Made by a program: the position numbers and the translations under genes. Shown in pieces: positions 1-13,630 of a stretch of 64,000 nt of DNA. This DNA comes from Plasmopara viticola (lineage: Eukaryota > Oomycota > Peronosporomycetes > Peronosporales > Peronosporaceae), in the NCBI GenBank assembly GCA_001695595.3, contig MBPM02000002.1, positions 496,001-560,000 on the forward strand, given 5' to 3'. Below the pieces are notes generated by a model. It was not told where the DNA came from and searched no databases. It saw nothing but the letters and a program-made list of their open reading frames with translations. How positions within the stretch are numbered: the first letter of the stretch is position 1; every line of letters begins with the position of its first letter.

Positions 1-3000
1 AGGAGTCCATGCTGCTTCAAATACTGTGGAGCAGCAGCGCTACTATATATCATTTCCAGTACTGACGCTTAACAAATTTTGGGATTAGAACCTTAGATTT
101 AGCTGTCTCTAAAACCAAAGTGCGCTCGTGTCTACTTGATCACCTAAGGTGTTATGCTTGACATTCCTGAAATTGTACGAACACATCGGATCAGAGCCTA
201 TTCCTGAGCACGGAGTATCACAACATCTGTTCTGGGAAACACAAATAGAGTGACTCGTTGGCAAAGCGATGCGAATACAAGATCAAGTTCAAAGACTTAT
301 CCGACAAGATTCAGAAGTCTCGATGTCGAAGCATCCAGCTGCTGTATTGACAAAAACAGTCGAAGCAGCGTCACTTTTTGCAGGCTCTTGACTTGCGGCT
401 GCCAGATGTCGGCCACGAGTGACGTCACGGTAGAGTCACTTGGTTTTTGCGTTCTGTTTTCTTCTCTTCTGGATTTAAAGGGCATCACGTGGTGGCATTC
501 TTGTGCAGCGTTGTCATAGAGATGAAATTCAGTGTTTTGTGAAGTGGAGAAGATACCGATTTCGTGGAAATTTGGGACTCCTCGCTGGCAAGACTGGCGT
601 GACGTCGTAGACGCGTTCTATCACGGTGTCCAGCGCCTTCGACAAGGCCATGCTTCTCTCTTCTAGACTTTAAGGTATTGGGGTGACGAGCAGAGCTCAT
701 CTTGAGGCTCCAAATGACCGCTGCAGAAGCAGAATTAAAATGAGTGGGCTTTAGGATAAGAACGACAGGTTTCTGGCAGTCGACGATGAGTCTTCAGCAA
801 AACAAACTGGTATTAAAGGTACCATTTAACTTGCGCATCAACTTTGGTGAAACTGTTGCCTTTTGACTTCCTCAAGCGCTTCATGCGGCATATGCACCAT
901 GAGTACAGCTCGCAGTAACGGCACCGAGCCTCTTCTCTTTCAAGCCTTGATACGATGAAGGTAGTCCACATCAAGAACTCTCCACGAAACAAAACATCTT
1001 GCTCCTCAAGCTGCACGCTTTTCACATTAAGTGTCCGTCGAGACCGGACTTTCAATGCCATAGCCGTTTCTACTACCGCCGTAGTCACTTGAGTAGTCAC
1101 AGTTGCCTCGTCGGGCAATAGCTTGAAGCTCAATCGGGAATTAAAGATCAAGCGAAATGTATACAGCTGCAATTGGAATGCTCTCAATGCTACTAATGAT
1201 TAATTTTGGTACAACAAGCAAATTGCTCGATCGAAGAACACAAACGGAGTGTGTGGGTGCACAACGAGAGCACTGGCTACGGTGTGCGATGCTCGAGCTT
1301 GTAAGTGTGTGGCTCAGGTGAGTGCAGTGTATGCAGGTTGCAAGGCCAAGGGTTCTTGCAGATAGCTTGGCTTGATGATACAAGCGGCAGGCTCACGAGC
1401 TGGGTTTGGACCAAGTCAAAATAAAAAGTATCCTTTTCACACTCTGATACTGATTTTGTCAAGCCTCAGTCGACCATGAGGCTCATATCTTGTTTGCTTT
1501 ATTCAGAGGGAAACTAATGATCGTGACGCAATTGTGCCCTTAAAGCGACCAAGATACCATGCGACAGTAGAGCGAACTAAAGCTGGTATGTCGCGTGGTA
1601 TTATTAAAATGTGAGCATGAAACGTGTTCTGAGAATAGTGTCTGTATCAGACACTGACGATGCACCAGGTGCGGATGACGAGGTAACCGGTTGATCAAGC
1701 TCTATGTGCGAACAGTTAAATTGCAGCCTGATTTAATTGCTGTGTAATACGTCTGCTAGTCAGAAAGTTGTATTAAAAGAATGACTTGTTTGGACTCAAG
1801 GGAGGCGGGGGGGGGGTGAAGCGACCCAGTGAGTACAACACTGCTAGTACTACCACATTGCGTGACACAAGTCATGCAGTGCTTTGCATCTTAGCAAATG
1901 AGACTTTTTTGGCACCGAGAAGCTTACGAGAATTAGTACATGGTCGCAATGACAATGCTTGATGCAACTTGGTAGGGAATACTGGCTTAGAAGTAATCGT
2001 AGTATTTTTACCCCGCAAAAACCTCGTTAATAGATCCAAATAAAATTTTAGCTCAAATTAGATATGTGAAAATTGTAATAGGTATTGGACACTATGACTC
2101 ATAGTCCGTCTTTAAGCTAGACAGATAACTTTTGCGACTAGTCTTGCTTTCAGTATAGAAACAAGAGCGTACATTCGAAGTCACGCTACATCAACAAGAA
2201 AATTACGACAGCCTCGATGCACTTATTTCCACGAATAGAGTGCTATTCTGTAATCTTGTCGACGAAAATAAATATAGAGATTGGATACACAATTTAATGT
2301 ATAATCACAAATTCACTGCATTTTTAAGCATAGGGCTAAGTTCACTCCGTAGACCGTACGAGCAAATCAAAATCAGGAAACTACCGAAGCTAGCTTGAAG
2401 CTATGTAATTTGTCGGGTGCGCTCTCACGCGTGGGCTTAAATATAACAGATTCTTCAGCACAGCAACTCAATCAAATGATCCGCAAACACTCAAGCAAGC
2501 AGCCAGCCAACGGCTGTAGTCCAAGCAAGTAGACTTAGCAAAGCGGATCAAGTCCGACTCTCAATCTAAGGGTCTAGAAGTAATCATGCTAGAAGCCATG
2601 CGATGGGTAGGGGGCGCAAGATATAGCGAGGAAGGGTCAAGCGGTCAAATCATTCATGATCTATCTAAGAAGATATCTTATGCTGAAGAATAGCAAAAAT
2701 AACTCAATTCGCCGATGTGTTAAGAGCTGAAAATCCTAAGCTCTCTGATCACGCATCTGCCAGCCGGTAAGCAAAGGACATATTCAAAAATGCCGTGCTA
2801 CTATGACGAGCTTGCATAGCACGAGCGCTTACTTGACCTTCCTTCACCCTCAAAGACGGCAAAAGCTCAAAAGTATTGTGAAAAAGGCTAAGATACGAAA
2901 GGTCCCATTCATTCAGACAAAAATGCCTCAAGTGACTTCTAAAAAATAGATCCGCTTGTGTTTCTCGAGCAATCGGTGATGAATTCAATGTAAATAACCC

Positions 3001-6000
3001 ATGGTGCATATATAGGATGAACACTGCGACCTCAGCTCAGTTGACGATAAGCGGCTGGGCTTACCCACGGCTTAGCATTTAGGAGAGTAGCCGTCACTAA
3101 AGTGGGCAACCCATTATTTATACAATGAAAGGGACCGATGGACCCTTCAAATGGATTCTACAGGACTAAGGGAAATTATGTTGCGAGAAGTACGCCTATC
3201 TGCATTGCGCACCATGAACTCACTCTTCGCGTTGCTAGTAGAAAAGGGACTGACTTCAAAGCTATTGTTTCAGCGCAGCCTTGCGATTGCTATGCGTGTG
3301 CTATTAGCACCTCAACAAACCCAGCTTGAGCATTGTAATTTAGACCGCAAGAAGGCACACAATTAACATCTTGCTCGACCCATCCTGAAAATGCTCGTAG
3401 TACCTCCCTACTTAAGTCATAATTACGGTTATATTGATCTTTTCTTTAGAAAATGGCTGTAGATCTAAGGATTACAGCCCGAAAGTTAACACTTTCGGCA
3501 AAGTCCTTTGGCGTCCGTGAGTGAAGGGTGCATCTAACTCATTAAGGATAGGAGACAACTCGTTTCAGAGAGGATTCGGCTTTGGCGTAGGGCCAAACCA
3601 GGCGCCCAGAACTGAGCGTGGGTATGGGACCACCCAACGTGCAGCTTTAAATACCTGTTTTAAGTACGAGGTACCAGCCGCTTCTCGAACAATATCGCAA
3701 TGGCCTTCAGGCAATCATGCCGTATCCGGCTAAATTGCTTACACGAGTTCTGTGAAGCAGTACTACCGCATCACTTATTAAAAAGTTCATTGCGACTGTC
3801 AGCTCCCTTTTGCTTTACAGCGTGTTTCGAACGTAAGTGCAAATGATCTTGACAGCCAAGGGCGTCGAAGAAGGTCGCATTTTGTCTTTAGCTTTAGTGC
3901 ATACGCTTGAAAATATTCTTATATCTAATTTGGTGATCAAGATGCGGCTTGTCAGGGCAGCCACGGACTTTAAGAAGTTGACAGACTGATGGACCCGCGT
4001 TTGGTTAAGAAATAAACAGATTCGAAACCTTGACCTTTGTCGGTGGCGATAGGCACAATCAGCTGCCACATAGTCACCTTTAATCGTCTAATTAGCATGG
4101 TCGAGTGCGAAGCCGGTGCTTTTGAGGTGGCTTAGACTTAATATGAGCTCGGCACTCCAAGGATCGACACACTTTTTCAGATGCCCCACATCACTTTATG
4201 GATACATCGACAGTGCCTTGTAAAGGTTGATGGTGTACATCAACATGTGTCCTTCCAGGACCGCATAATATCCTGTTTAACGGTATTTATGCCAATTTTA
4301 AGTGACGAAGTAACCTTCTTAGGCGGTAAATAGTTTGTATTGGTTGCCCTAACTCAAGACATTTCAATCAACTCTCTCTATTTTTTTGTTTATTTTAGAC
4401 GGGTGCAAACACCTTTCGTTCCTGCTAAATTTATCAAGCATCTGCAAAGTATAAGTTTTTTCATCGTCAGGCAAGTGGGCTTAGCAGGAGATTTGTACGA
4501 CTAGGGTATCTCAAGTGTTGCTCCACTAGCCTTAAGCTTTAAAGGGCCAATTGTTGTCGTGTATGTCGTCGATAGCGTACAACTTTAGTCATTTACCAAC
4601 TCAATTCTCATGTCGCTGTGTTTGTCCTCAAGCAGAACATTCGTTTATAGGTGATGTGCTGGTGACAACAGCAAACAACTTCTTAACGACTAAATCTAAT
4701 TGACAAAAAGTGATGGACCCATCGTATCGGCAAGACCTGTCATTCGAAATAGCAAATCCTAAACAACTTTGCTGCATTCGGCGAATTGATGAAATAGTCA
4801 GGGTATAGGAACATTTATCGGTCCGTAGGTGTTGAGAGACTATTTATTGGATCTGGCGTACGGAATGCGAAGCTGACCCATTGGATGATCTCACTGACTC
4901 CACATGCTTGGCCATCCACTTGTAAATTTAAAACTTGCGGAGACCAAAAAAATTTTCCTTTATGACCGTCACTAACACTTAATGTACTTACAGGCGTGCG
5001 GTTCAATTTATTGTTTTAGGAATTTTTCATTCAGAACAGCGACTCAGGCAAACTCTTTTGGATTTACCCTATAGTAAGGGAGACCTTGTGCCTATTTTTA
5101 GCAATGCAGCCGTATTGCTGTCAATGTATTAACCGTTTGACTTTGGTATTTTTGCTTGGCATTCTTTTTTATACCTGACAAACCTTATTCCCAATGCTTT
5201 TGCCCCGGTCAACTCCTTGGCAAGCACGATAGTGCGTTGAGAAGCACATTAAGCCTATCAATTTGTTACAAGCGCAGAAGAACGGACACCTAGTCATTTG
5301 TTGTGACAAGTAGAATGTTTTAGTCATCTGCGATGATGCCTGCCCAACGAGACGAAGGTGCACGATTTGTTGAAGTTGTGCATACTTTAAAATAAGTAAA
5401 CTCTTATTTTCAACGAGGCAGCTACAAGCTGCCTATCTTGATCGAGTTGCAGTAACGCGCAATCTATGGCATATTTGAAGCTTGTCAAATAGCTCTAGAC
5501 AGCTTTAATTTGTCCAGAAGAGTAAAGCCGGAGCTGTGGGATCCGCTATACTCAATAAAATAGCTAACTTATCACCTCTGTGAATTTGAGATCGTGGCGT
5601 AGATCAAGCAGCATTGGCTTTCGTTTTTCGGAACCTGCGCGTACTTTATGACTGCCGACAGAGCAACCAAGAATCTGGATACTCAGCTGCAAAGACGCAT
5701 TCTTTAATGTCGGCTTGAAGTTTATTGGCGATTCATGGCTTTAAGATTTTGTCTCTGCTTACTTAATTGAATCTTGAGGGCCAATTTGGGCCAACCAATT
5801 TCTTCGGAAAGGCTATCAGCATATAGATCGTCAACATGTGTTCGAGAGAAAACCTGTAATGGTCAGAAACAGCTGCGCGACCAATTCTGACCAGTGACAT
5901 GACAAGGCTTACTTATCGCCAGACGGGACATCTGGCTTCTCCATGCAAATTTGATAGTAGCCATCTACCACTATAACGACATGTTCCTGAGCCTTTTTAG

Positions 6001-8404
6001 GAACTTGTGTCTGTGCAGAATCCGTTGCATTGCTCTGCTTATAATAGGTGCCACTTAAGCTCCATTTTTAAGATCAGGATATCAGAGGCGAGTTAACGAA
6101 TCTCGACTACCAACCTTTGCTTTGCAACAAAGAAAACCTCAGCAAGCTCATATTAGCCTTTCGACAATTGTTGACAGAGTGGTAGCAGTTTAGCACTAAA
6201 TTTATCTCGTATCTAGCTTCCTTTTTAGGTGATAATATTGATAGTAGGCCATACCCTCAACGAAGAATTACCGGGTTTTCAGTCGTTAAACCGAGGCACA
6301 TGCACGCTGTCGACGAGACTGGTCTAAAGCATTTTCAAATAGAACTAAGGATGGATCAAAGCCTTGAAAAGAACTTTCTCCTATACAGTTTTGCCACTTC
6401 TTTATATCTATGACTTTTAACTCAGCCAAGAACTTAGTAGCTCCGAGTTCTTTGAGTATCAGTAACTCCGGCGCATCCCACGGAAGAAACGTACATCCAC
6501 AGACTGCTCATAGACGTAGATCATACCACCAGAGTCATCCGTGAAATCGCAAACCTCGTCTTCGGTAATTATGATACCTGAATAAACATTGATGTAGGAA
6601 CTCCATGCAAGCTGCATACATATCCTCCGTTTCAAATAATCCAATATTGGCGATCTTCGACTGGGTAGCCATAGAATTATTGAGTGGCTTGCGATCGTAA
6701 TAAACGAGGAAAAGAAACTCTGCTAAAAAATCAATCGCGAGGTACGTGCCAATGTAGCTGGTTTTTTCATTAAAGCGTAATTCTCATGATTGAATTGACT
6801 TTGACCGTCTTGTTGATAAAAGAGTGCTTAACAGACGATGGGTATCTTCCAGCAGTGGGTAAGTCGTACATTCCATCGTCATGTGCGTAGGTCATCCAAG
6901 TCACAAGGATCGCTCTAAAGATGTATCGTGGACTGTCGTCTTGTCGTGGCATAGCTAACGGAGCATCGCAAGCTTCTGGGCAATATCATCACTTTGAGTA
7001 AGGCATTTCGCGGAAGCCGTATGATCGCCGGCAAATACAAACCATTTAGAGCAATAGGTAATCCCAGGCAAAAAATCTTTCTGACAACATTGTCGCTAAG
7101 CTGGAGTCTCTTTGCAGCGTCAGCGGATGGAGAACCATTTGAGTGGCTACTGAGGCGCTCGCAGCTCTTCTTCTCATCATTTTTATAGCCCGAAGGCGAA
7201 AGTGTCTAAACACCATCCAACATATTTTGAAAGCCCCCCTTGCCCGGGATCCTCTTTGGCCGACAAACCACTTCCGGCCCTTCACTTATGGCGCAAGCTT
7301 TTTATCAGAAGCAGCCTTTATGGTAGACATAGCTTTATGCACACAAGATGACTTTTGGTGAAGAAGAACCTTCGTGGGAATTAGCTTGAACATCGCCAGA
7401 TAATTGGCCCCTCTTCGCTGATTTTCGGTAATATATAAGACTGAGCTGAGTTCTAGTATAAATAGCCAAAAAGTGGCGAATATCACTCATCCATCTCTAT
7501 TAGATGTATACCGAGTCCCGACGGTGGATAATACAACATTGAGCCCAATCTTTGTGTTAAAAAAGCCAACCCGTTGAATGAAGCTTAAAAAAACAGAGGT
7601 TCTTGGTGTTCACTAGCATTGTGAGGCTTTTAATATATAATTTTAAGATATTTTGAGGTAGTGAACGAGGCGCCCGTCAACAATTTAAGGTCGAACCAAT
7701 AGCACATATTGTTTAAATTAAGGAGCCGCTAACTAGGCCCCCATGAGTCTTAACCCACGTGCAAGGTTTCTTGCACGTATTATGAACCTGCTTCTTAGAT
7801 GTGTCGCGATAGTTATCAAATTGCCAGCTTCCTTCCAACGTATATACTTTAGGGTGTCTTCAATCATCGACAGTACCGAGAGCATCAAGGTTGATATGTG
7901 CATTGGCTGTGCGAGCCGCACCGTGGCATGAGCTTTACAATATTTTGATGCCTCCCAAAAAGCAGAAATCAAACTTGGTGCTCTTGGTAGGCCGATGAGT
8001 GAGGACACTCTGCTTGGTGTCCTTGTACTTAATTGATTGCTCGTTCATGCCAAATTGATATTGTAAAGCTGCTTTTAAATACACTGATCTTCGAGCGCGA
8101 TCGTTATCGAAAATTCAGCTTCCGTACGTGCAAGGTTTTTTGCATTGCGAATGTTTTACAGAACATTCAAATCGAACGGTGTTCGGTCCAGCCAATTATA
8201 GATCATAATTATAGCTTAAGGGTGAAGGAGGGCTGGTTAGCGGCTCCCTTAATGTAATCAATTGCCGTCTGCTACACGCTTTGATCCCTCGAGACCGGAG
8301 AAGTGTACAGCTATTTACCAGAAGATCGCGTATCTTCTTGCATGCCTCCTCTGCTTGCGATCTAAGTTTTTGTGTTGAGGGCATGAGGAACGTGTGTCCT
8401 CCCT
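1..8404. other. gene-poor region, no confident gene
   Basis: I see no convincing gene here. Open frames are short and mostly lack an ATG, conserved motifs or splice-consistent partners. The least random part is 485-1190 on the minus strand. There a frame ending at 485 is preceded by a possible acceptor near 723, and another open stretch covers 823-1187, but no family could be recognised. Competing plus-strand frames in the same place look equally plausible, so this may be a decayed gene. Other contents are a 10-G run near 1807-1818 and the hairpin repeats at 7757-7778 and 8126-8143, listed separately. The rest looks like old, diverged non-coding DNA. Confidence 0.5.
7757..7778. repeat. perfect 9-bp hairpin, with a related half copy at 8126-8143
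   Basis: ACGTGCAAG, a GTTT loop, then CTTGCACGT forms a perfect 9-bp stem with a 4-nt loop. A related sequence, ACGTGCAAGG followed by T-rich sequence and TTGCA, lies at 8126-8143, about 370 bp downstream, so the two may be relics of one short repeat. No function can be assigned from sequence. Confidence 0.6.
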
Positions 8405-8496
8405 ACCGTCTCCACTGTAGCACGTTTCTCACCACGCCATATGGTACACGACCGTCTCCACTGTAGCACGTTTCTCACCACGCCATATGGTACACG
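8405..8496. repeat. perfect tandem duplication, two 46-bp units
   Basis: Bases 8405-8450 and 8451-8496 are identical, giving two head-to-tail copies with a 46-bp period. Each unit contains a CATATG. The pair ends about 220 bp before the start codon of the peptide:N-glycanase gene at 8717, so it lies in that gene's upstream region. Perfect identity suggests a recent duplication. Whether it affects transcription is unknown. Confidence 0.9.
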
Positions 8497-8716
8497 AACC
8501 TCACCGACATTAAAATATGTGTGGTTAAGAACACTCAGATGTAGCATCTTTCAAAAAATATTTTCCTTATTTCTTTTCTTCACACAAAAATTAATATCAG
8601 GGATTCAACCCATTTACGATAGTGGTAAATTCATGATTTTACAAAACTAGTTAAAAAATTGTGAGCGCTAATAGAAAACCCCCAATAAATACAAATCCGA
8701 GAAAATTAAAGTGAAG

Positions 8717-11700
8717 ATGGAGGAGGCGTCGACAACGATAGAAGTCATCGTGGTTTACCAGCAACAGGAGTGCGTAGTATAGTTTAATGTTTGTATGATC
8801 GAACTGGCGTGTATGCATGAAAACACAGACCGAGCTAATCACAGCAATTTTCATCGGTCTTCCCGCAGATATTACGTATCGGTGCAAACTTCTTTGAATC
8901 AGAATCCGCTGGTAGTGGACCTCTTTCAATGCCAGTTGCTGTCGCTCGTGGGACTACTACCGGAAGAGCAGATTTTGATGTCCTCTTATGGGGAGATCGT
9001 ATACCCTAACAACAAGTCTAATGCAGCCATCGCACTGTCTGCCAAGTCGCACTCTCGCTTTTTCCTATTTTCGAGCTCTTCCTCTAGCTTTGAGCTAGCA
9101 AGCGACTGGAGGGAAATATGTACCAAAAGCACTTTTGGAGACGCTGCGATGGTACAGCCTGCCTACCGAAAGATTGCACCGAGTGGAGCCGACCCACTGG
9201 CCACACTAATCTGCGAGCCTTGTGCCAGAACTTGTACGACAGGTAAGGGTATCAATGGTGACAATTCCAATCCATTTCATTCATCATATGGTATTTACTG
9301 CAGGGTTCCAGCCTGTAAACCCATTGGAGTGGACTGCTAATAAGGCGTTGACGTCCCGATTTATCTCGGATGTCACTATTGTGAGTGGCGATGTCGATGT
9401 TGCTGCACCATCGGGGTACACCAAGCTTCCCGTGGAACTAAATTACTCTGGATCGGGTAATTATGCGTATCTTTGCATCAAGCGTGGTGGACCGCGTGCG
9501 TTGACGCAACTTTTCGTGCATATCGAAGAAGTTGGAGACACAAAGTCGAGCGAAGGTTCTTTAAACGACCTAGACAAGGTAATGCCGCTTGATCACGATA
9601 ACGATTACGGATCTCCTGCTACTGTTGGAGCAAACGTCTATATCGGATACAACACAGTGCAAGCTGCCGGCAATATGGAGAAGCTTACGACACTAGCTAT
9701 CACTGACATTGCGGTGATTGTCAGTGAACAAGTTGCTCCAGCATCGGCGTACATTAAGATTACACGCAATCTAAACGAAGGAGCAATAGGTTCAGACCCG
9801 GTTTATCTTTCCTACCGACTGTCACCTCTTGGTGGATTTGTGTGCAATACAAGTCAAGAGCATAGCGAGTTTGGGGAATGTCTCTTTGCCACTCGTCACG
9901 CAACTGAAGTAAATAGTGTGCTTGATGTGATGGAAAGAGGATTAAATCCCCCCCAAAACACCTTGGCTGCTGCACGAATGCGTGTGGATGCAACTTTTAT
10001 GAGTGACCACTACCGTCAGCATCAGCCAAGTATGATCCAGCGCCTGCAGAGTGGAGTGCAGCGAGCGCAGTCCTACGAGAGCAAACACATGCAAGAGGCG
10101 GCGCTTAAACGGATTCCTGTAAAGGAGCTGGAGGAGCGAGCACGCGCGCATCCAACTCTAATGTCCTCGTACCAGGATGAGCTAGTGAAACAATTATTGC
10201 ATTGGTTTAAGCGCGAGTTTTTTACGTGGATGAATCAACCTCGTTGCTCGGCTTGTAACCACGAAAAGACGCGGTCGGTGCGAATGGAAGGCCCAAGCAC
10301 TTCTGAAGAAATTGCTGGCCAAGCAAGCCGTGTGGAGGTGTACATGTGTCCCGCATGCGGATCTTTGACTCGATTTCCTCGTTACAATGATCCCGTAAAG
10401 TTGCTGGAGACCCGAACGGGGCGGTGCGGTGAATGGGCAAATTGTTTTACTCTTTGCTGCCGCGCAATGGGGTTCGAGGCGCGGTATGTTTTAGATGTCA
10501 CCGATCACGTATGGACTGAAGTGTACTCGGAGCATCATAAGCGGTGGCTCCATTGTGACTCGTGCGAAGATCAACTCGATAGTCCTCTTACGTATGAAGT
10601 TGGCTGGGGCAAAAAACTCTCGTACATCTTTTCGTTTGGTCATGACGAAGTAGTTGACACGGCAAGAAGGTATACGCAGAACTGGGCAGAAATGCGCACG
10701 AGGCGTCAAGATGTAAGCGAAGCGTGGTTACAGACGACCATAAGTCAAATGAATAGTGAGCTACGGAAGCGACAAACGTCGGAAAGAGTTGCAATTTTAA
10801 CAGCACGTGCAGAAAGCGAGCGTAGGGAGCTACTTTGTGGACGGTCGATCCAAAAGTCAGAAATCAAGGGCCGAATTTCGGGCTCTGCTGAGTGGAAAAG
10901 CCAACGAAATGAAGATGGAAAGGAAGCAGGGGAATTTACGAAAGTGGCCACTTCATCGAATTCATCAATGACAAAAAAAGCCAACGAAGCTGCTGACTTG
11001 TTGCAGGAGGTTTGTAGGACCTGGGTACTTGGCTGCCAATCACTAGCGTGTTATAGTCCCTTTTGCTTTACTGGTCGCACGAGGTCACGCTTTGTAACGA
11101 CACCCTCGGATGTAAATGAGCGAGCTGCTCAGGCTATTCAAGTGATGAACGACTTGAGTTCAAATGGATTTCCTTCGGAATCTTTGGTCCCGTTGCGGTG
11201 CTCGAATAGGTCGATAGAGCTTCGTAATTTTGTGTGGAGACATGGTCCACTGCTGTATTTGCCGTTGCAAGACCCTCCTTCGAAAGACGGCAGGGTGCCT
11301 CTTATCGACGTCTCAGGATACAATAACCACGTTCACAATTTGCAGCACTGTGCTCTGCGCAAACCTTACCAAATTCCTTTTTCAGGGCAGGACGTAGATC
11401 TTGATACGAAAGCTGGTTGCCATTCCGAAGACAGAGCATTTGGAATGCAGCTGCTAGGTAGCAAACGTCTTGAAATCGCTGATTTGAGTTTGCCACGCGC
11501 CTCAAGTTTCATACTGTCATTCCTCGTTCGATTCGATCATAATGAGGGACTAAGTGTGCCGCAATCGGTATCAAGAAGCATTCTATATGTGCGAATGGGT
11601 GCTGCTAAGGCAACGAGCTTGGTGGAATTTCGTGTAAGCTGGGATTCAGCTGGTAACGACTTTCTTTGTGAAGTCACAGTTGACGAGTCGAGATCAAAGT

Positions 11701-13020
11701 CGAGTGCGTGTGCTGCGTCGCTACTTTCTTTTGGTCAATATACACACATTGGTATCGCGTGCGACAAGGGCAACGTCGTGATTTACATCAATGGAAACGA
11801 GACGTTATGGTTGGAAGGAGAACTTCAAGGAGAAAAACACGATGTACATCTCCAAGGACCTGATAGCGGTTCACTCGCCATTGCTACTGTGATCAGCCAC
11901 GTAGCAGTGATACCTTTGCCCTCATCTGAAACGGCAAAAGGGTTTTGCGCTGATATGAAAACGTATTTTGTTTCTGCTCCGCCGTTGAAAGCATTTGGAT
12001 CAGATGGGAAACGCAGTGAAGAAAGATGCGCTGAAGTGGCAGCGAAAGCGCAATCAGGATATCGTGTTTCGAGAGTCATGAGTACGTTACAGCATTTATT
12101 GATACTGACGATAAGACCTCACAGCGTGTTTTGTTCTGTGTATAAAGTGTGGGGACATGAATATCTTGATGGAATCCAATTTGTCTACGAAAAATCCCTA
12201 ACATCAAATGAAACGACTGCTTCTTCGGAACAATCGACTCTACTTTACGGTGCGTTGGTGGGGAATGAGAATGCACACCGTCAAGCATCACAGCCTACAG
12301 TTATCCTTGAATTGGTGCAAGACGAGGTCGTTACTCGTGTGAGTGGCCGGAAAGGTGCTTGGATTGACAGCATGACTTTATGCACCAATCTTGGGCGTTC
12401 AATTTCTTGTGGAGGGAAAGGAGGAGGCGACTTTGCCGTACCGACTCCAGCACATACGGAAATCCGTGCGATCTCTTTTAAGGTTGGAAACCATCTGACC
12501 GATCTTTGCGCTTTTGTGCTTGAATGTCCCTTGATTAAGGATACTGAAGGTAAGGAGGATCTGACATGCTTGATATTTGTACAATGACTAACGCTACGGA
12601 CCTCAATCGTGCAGACAAAGCGATGCAAGAGCTTTCACGATTATTTTCGTCTAGTGAGTCGTCATTGCGGCCAACTGCTATAGCTGCAGGTAGAATGAAT
12701 TTGGAACGTTACTTATTATTGACCTTACGAGATTCTGCTCAGCAATGCGCTATTTAGAAAATATCGTGCGGCAACCAAAAGAGCTCAAGTTCCAGCGCAT
12801 CCGCGCCAGCAACAAGTTCTTCGCAAAGAGCGTAGGAGCGCTAGGCGACGAGACTGCAAAAGCATTTATGCTCTGGTGCGGTTTTGAAGAGACTTGGGAT
12901 CAAAGTGAAAAGTATTTTCGGTTTCAAGCACATGGCAAAGTCGCACGACAGCTAGAAGCGGAAGCCCACAAGCGCCTTTATTTTTTGGAAAAGTGCCAAG
13001 ACGCAGTCAAGCATGTTTAA
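8717..13020 (+). CDS. cytosolic peptide:N-glycanase (PNGase, NGLY1/Png1 type) with UBL, MABP-like, lectin-like and PUB domains
   Basis: Predicted to remove N-glycans from misfolded glycoproteins exported from the ER before proteasomal degradation. My model has five exons: 8717-8769, 8869-9242, 9304-12549, 12615-12689 and 12743-13020. All phases agree and give 1341 aa. The transglutaminase-like core has a CxxC pair before and after a spacer (zinc site) and the triad C517 (GRCGEWAN), H544 (DHVWTE) and D561 (HCDSCE). The 27- and 17-residue spacings equal those of yeast and mouse PNGase. Exon 1 supplies the first strand of an N-terminal ubiquitin-like fold (about 1-80). Residues about 155-315 resemble an MABP domain, 790-1015 a LamG/ConA-like fold, 1058-1215 a jacalin-like fold, and 1250-1330 a PUB domain. 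The last two introns matter: without splicing, the frame stops at 12587 and the PUB domain is lost. The catalytic call is firm; the lectin and MABP calls are by eye. Confidence 0.9.
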
Positions 13021-13630
13021 TATTTACTAATGTACACATGATTGGACGTCGACCGCACATTGATCGCGGTATTGTAGCTGGTACTGTAAGTCATTTGCAC
13101 ACCTTCGAAGTTTATTTTAGCCAATCAGAGCGATCTACTGATGCTAAAATGGTGTTCATTTTAGTATTATTCAACTTCTTGTACTATCATTTTAATCTTC
13201 TAATAGCGTTACTACCGACAATCGGCAGCCATTGCTGCTGTATGCCTTTACAATAGCGATTGACACACACATTTCCATGAAAAATATGTGGTTATGATTG
13301 CGGCATATAACAACAGAGTGTAGTGTATGACCACATGTTTTCCATGGGCATGCAGCGCACAATGTGTCAAGAGGTGCAGGCTCGTCTTTGTTTCGATCGC
13401 GACAAATAAACAACTCGACACGACTGTGGTAAACGTGATGGGTGATGATGAATAAGGCGACGTCGCTAGCAAAGCTTGAGATATAATGAGAAAGTCGTTC
13501 TTATTGACAAGTGCTTTACTTCTACTACATAGCTGGCTTGTCAGCCGAATGACCGGAAGCAATAGATAGGTCGGGGTGCGTCTTAAACGGTCATCGGTCA
13601 ATGTCATCGGATCAAAAAGTGACGAGAACA
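13021..13630. other. intergenic region between convergent genes
   Basis: About 610 bp separate the PNGase stop from the stop of the next, convergent gene. A minus-strand frame at about 13192-13413 carries a Cys/His-rich stretch (CAACPWKTCGH) that could be a decayed extension of the hypothetical gene at 13631-14335. No splice model joining the two could be supported. Confidence 0.4.

Noticed and set aside
485..1190. Possible two-exon minus-strand gene
   Set aside because: Plus-strand frames in the same place, such as one ending FDFLKRFMRHMHHEYSSQ near 897, look equally coding-like; no family supports either.
9222..12587. Peptide:N-glycanase as a single 1121-codon frame
   Set aside because: This omits the UBL exons and the PUB exons, and begins within intron-adjacent sequence without a supported start.
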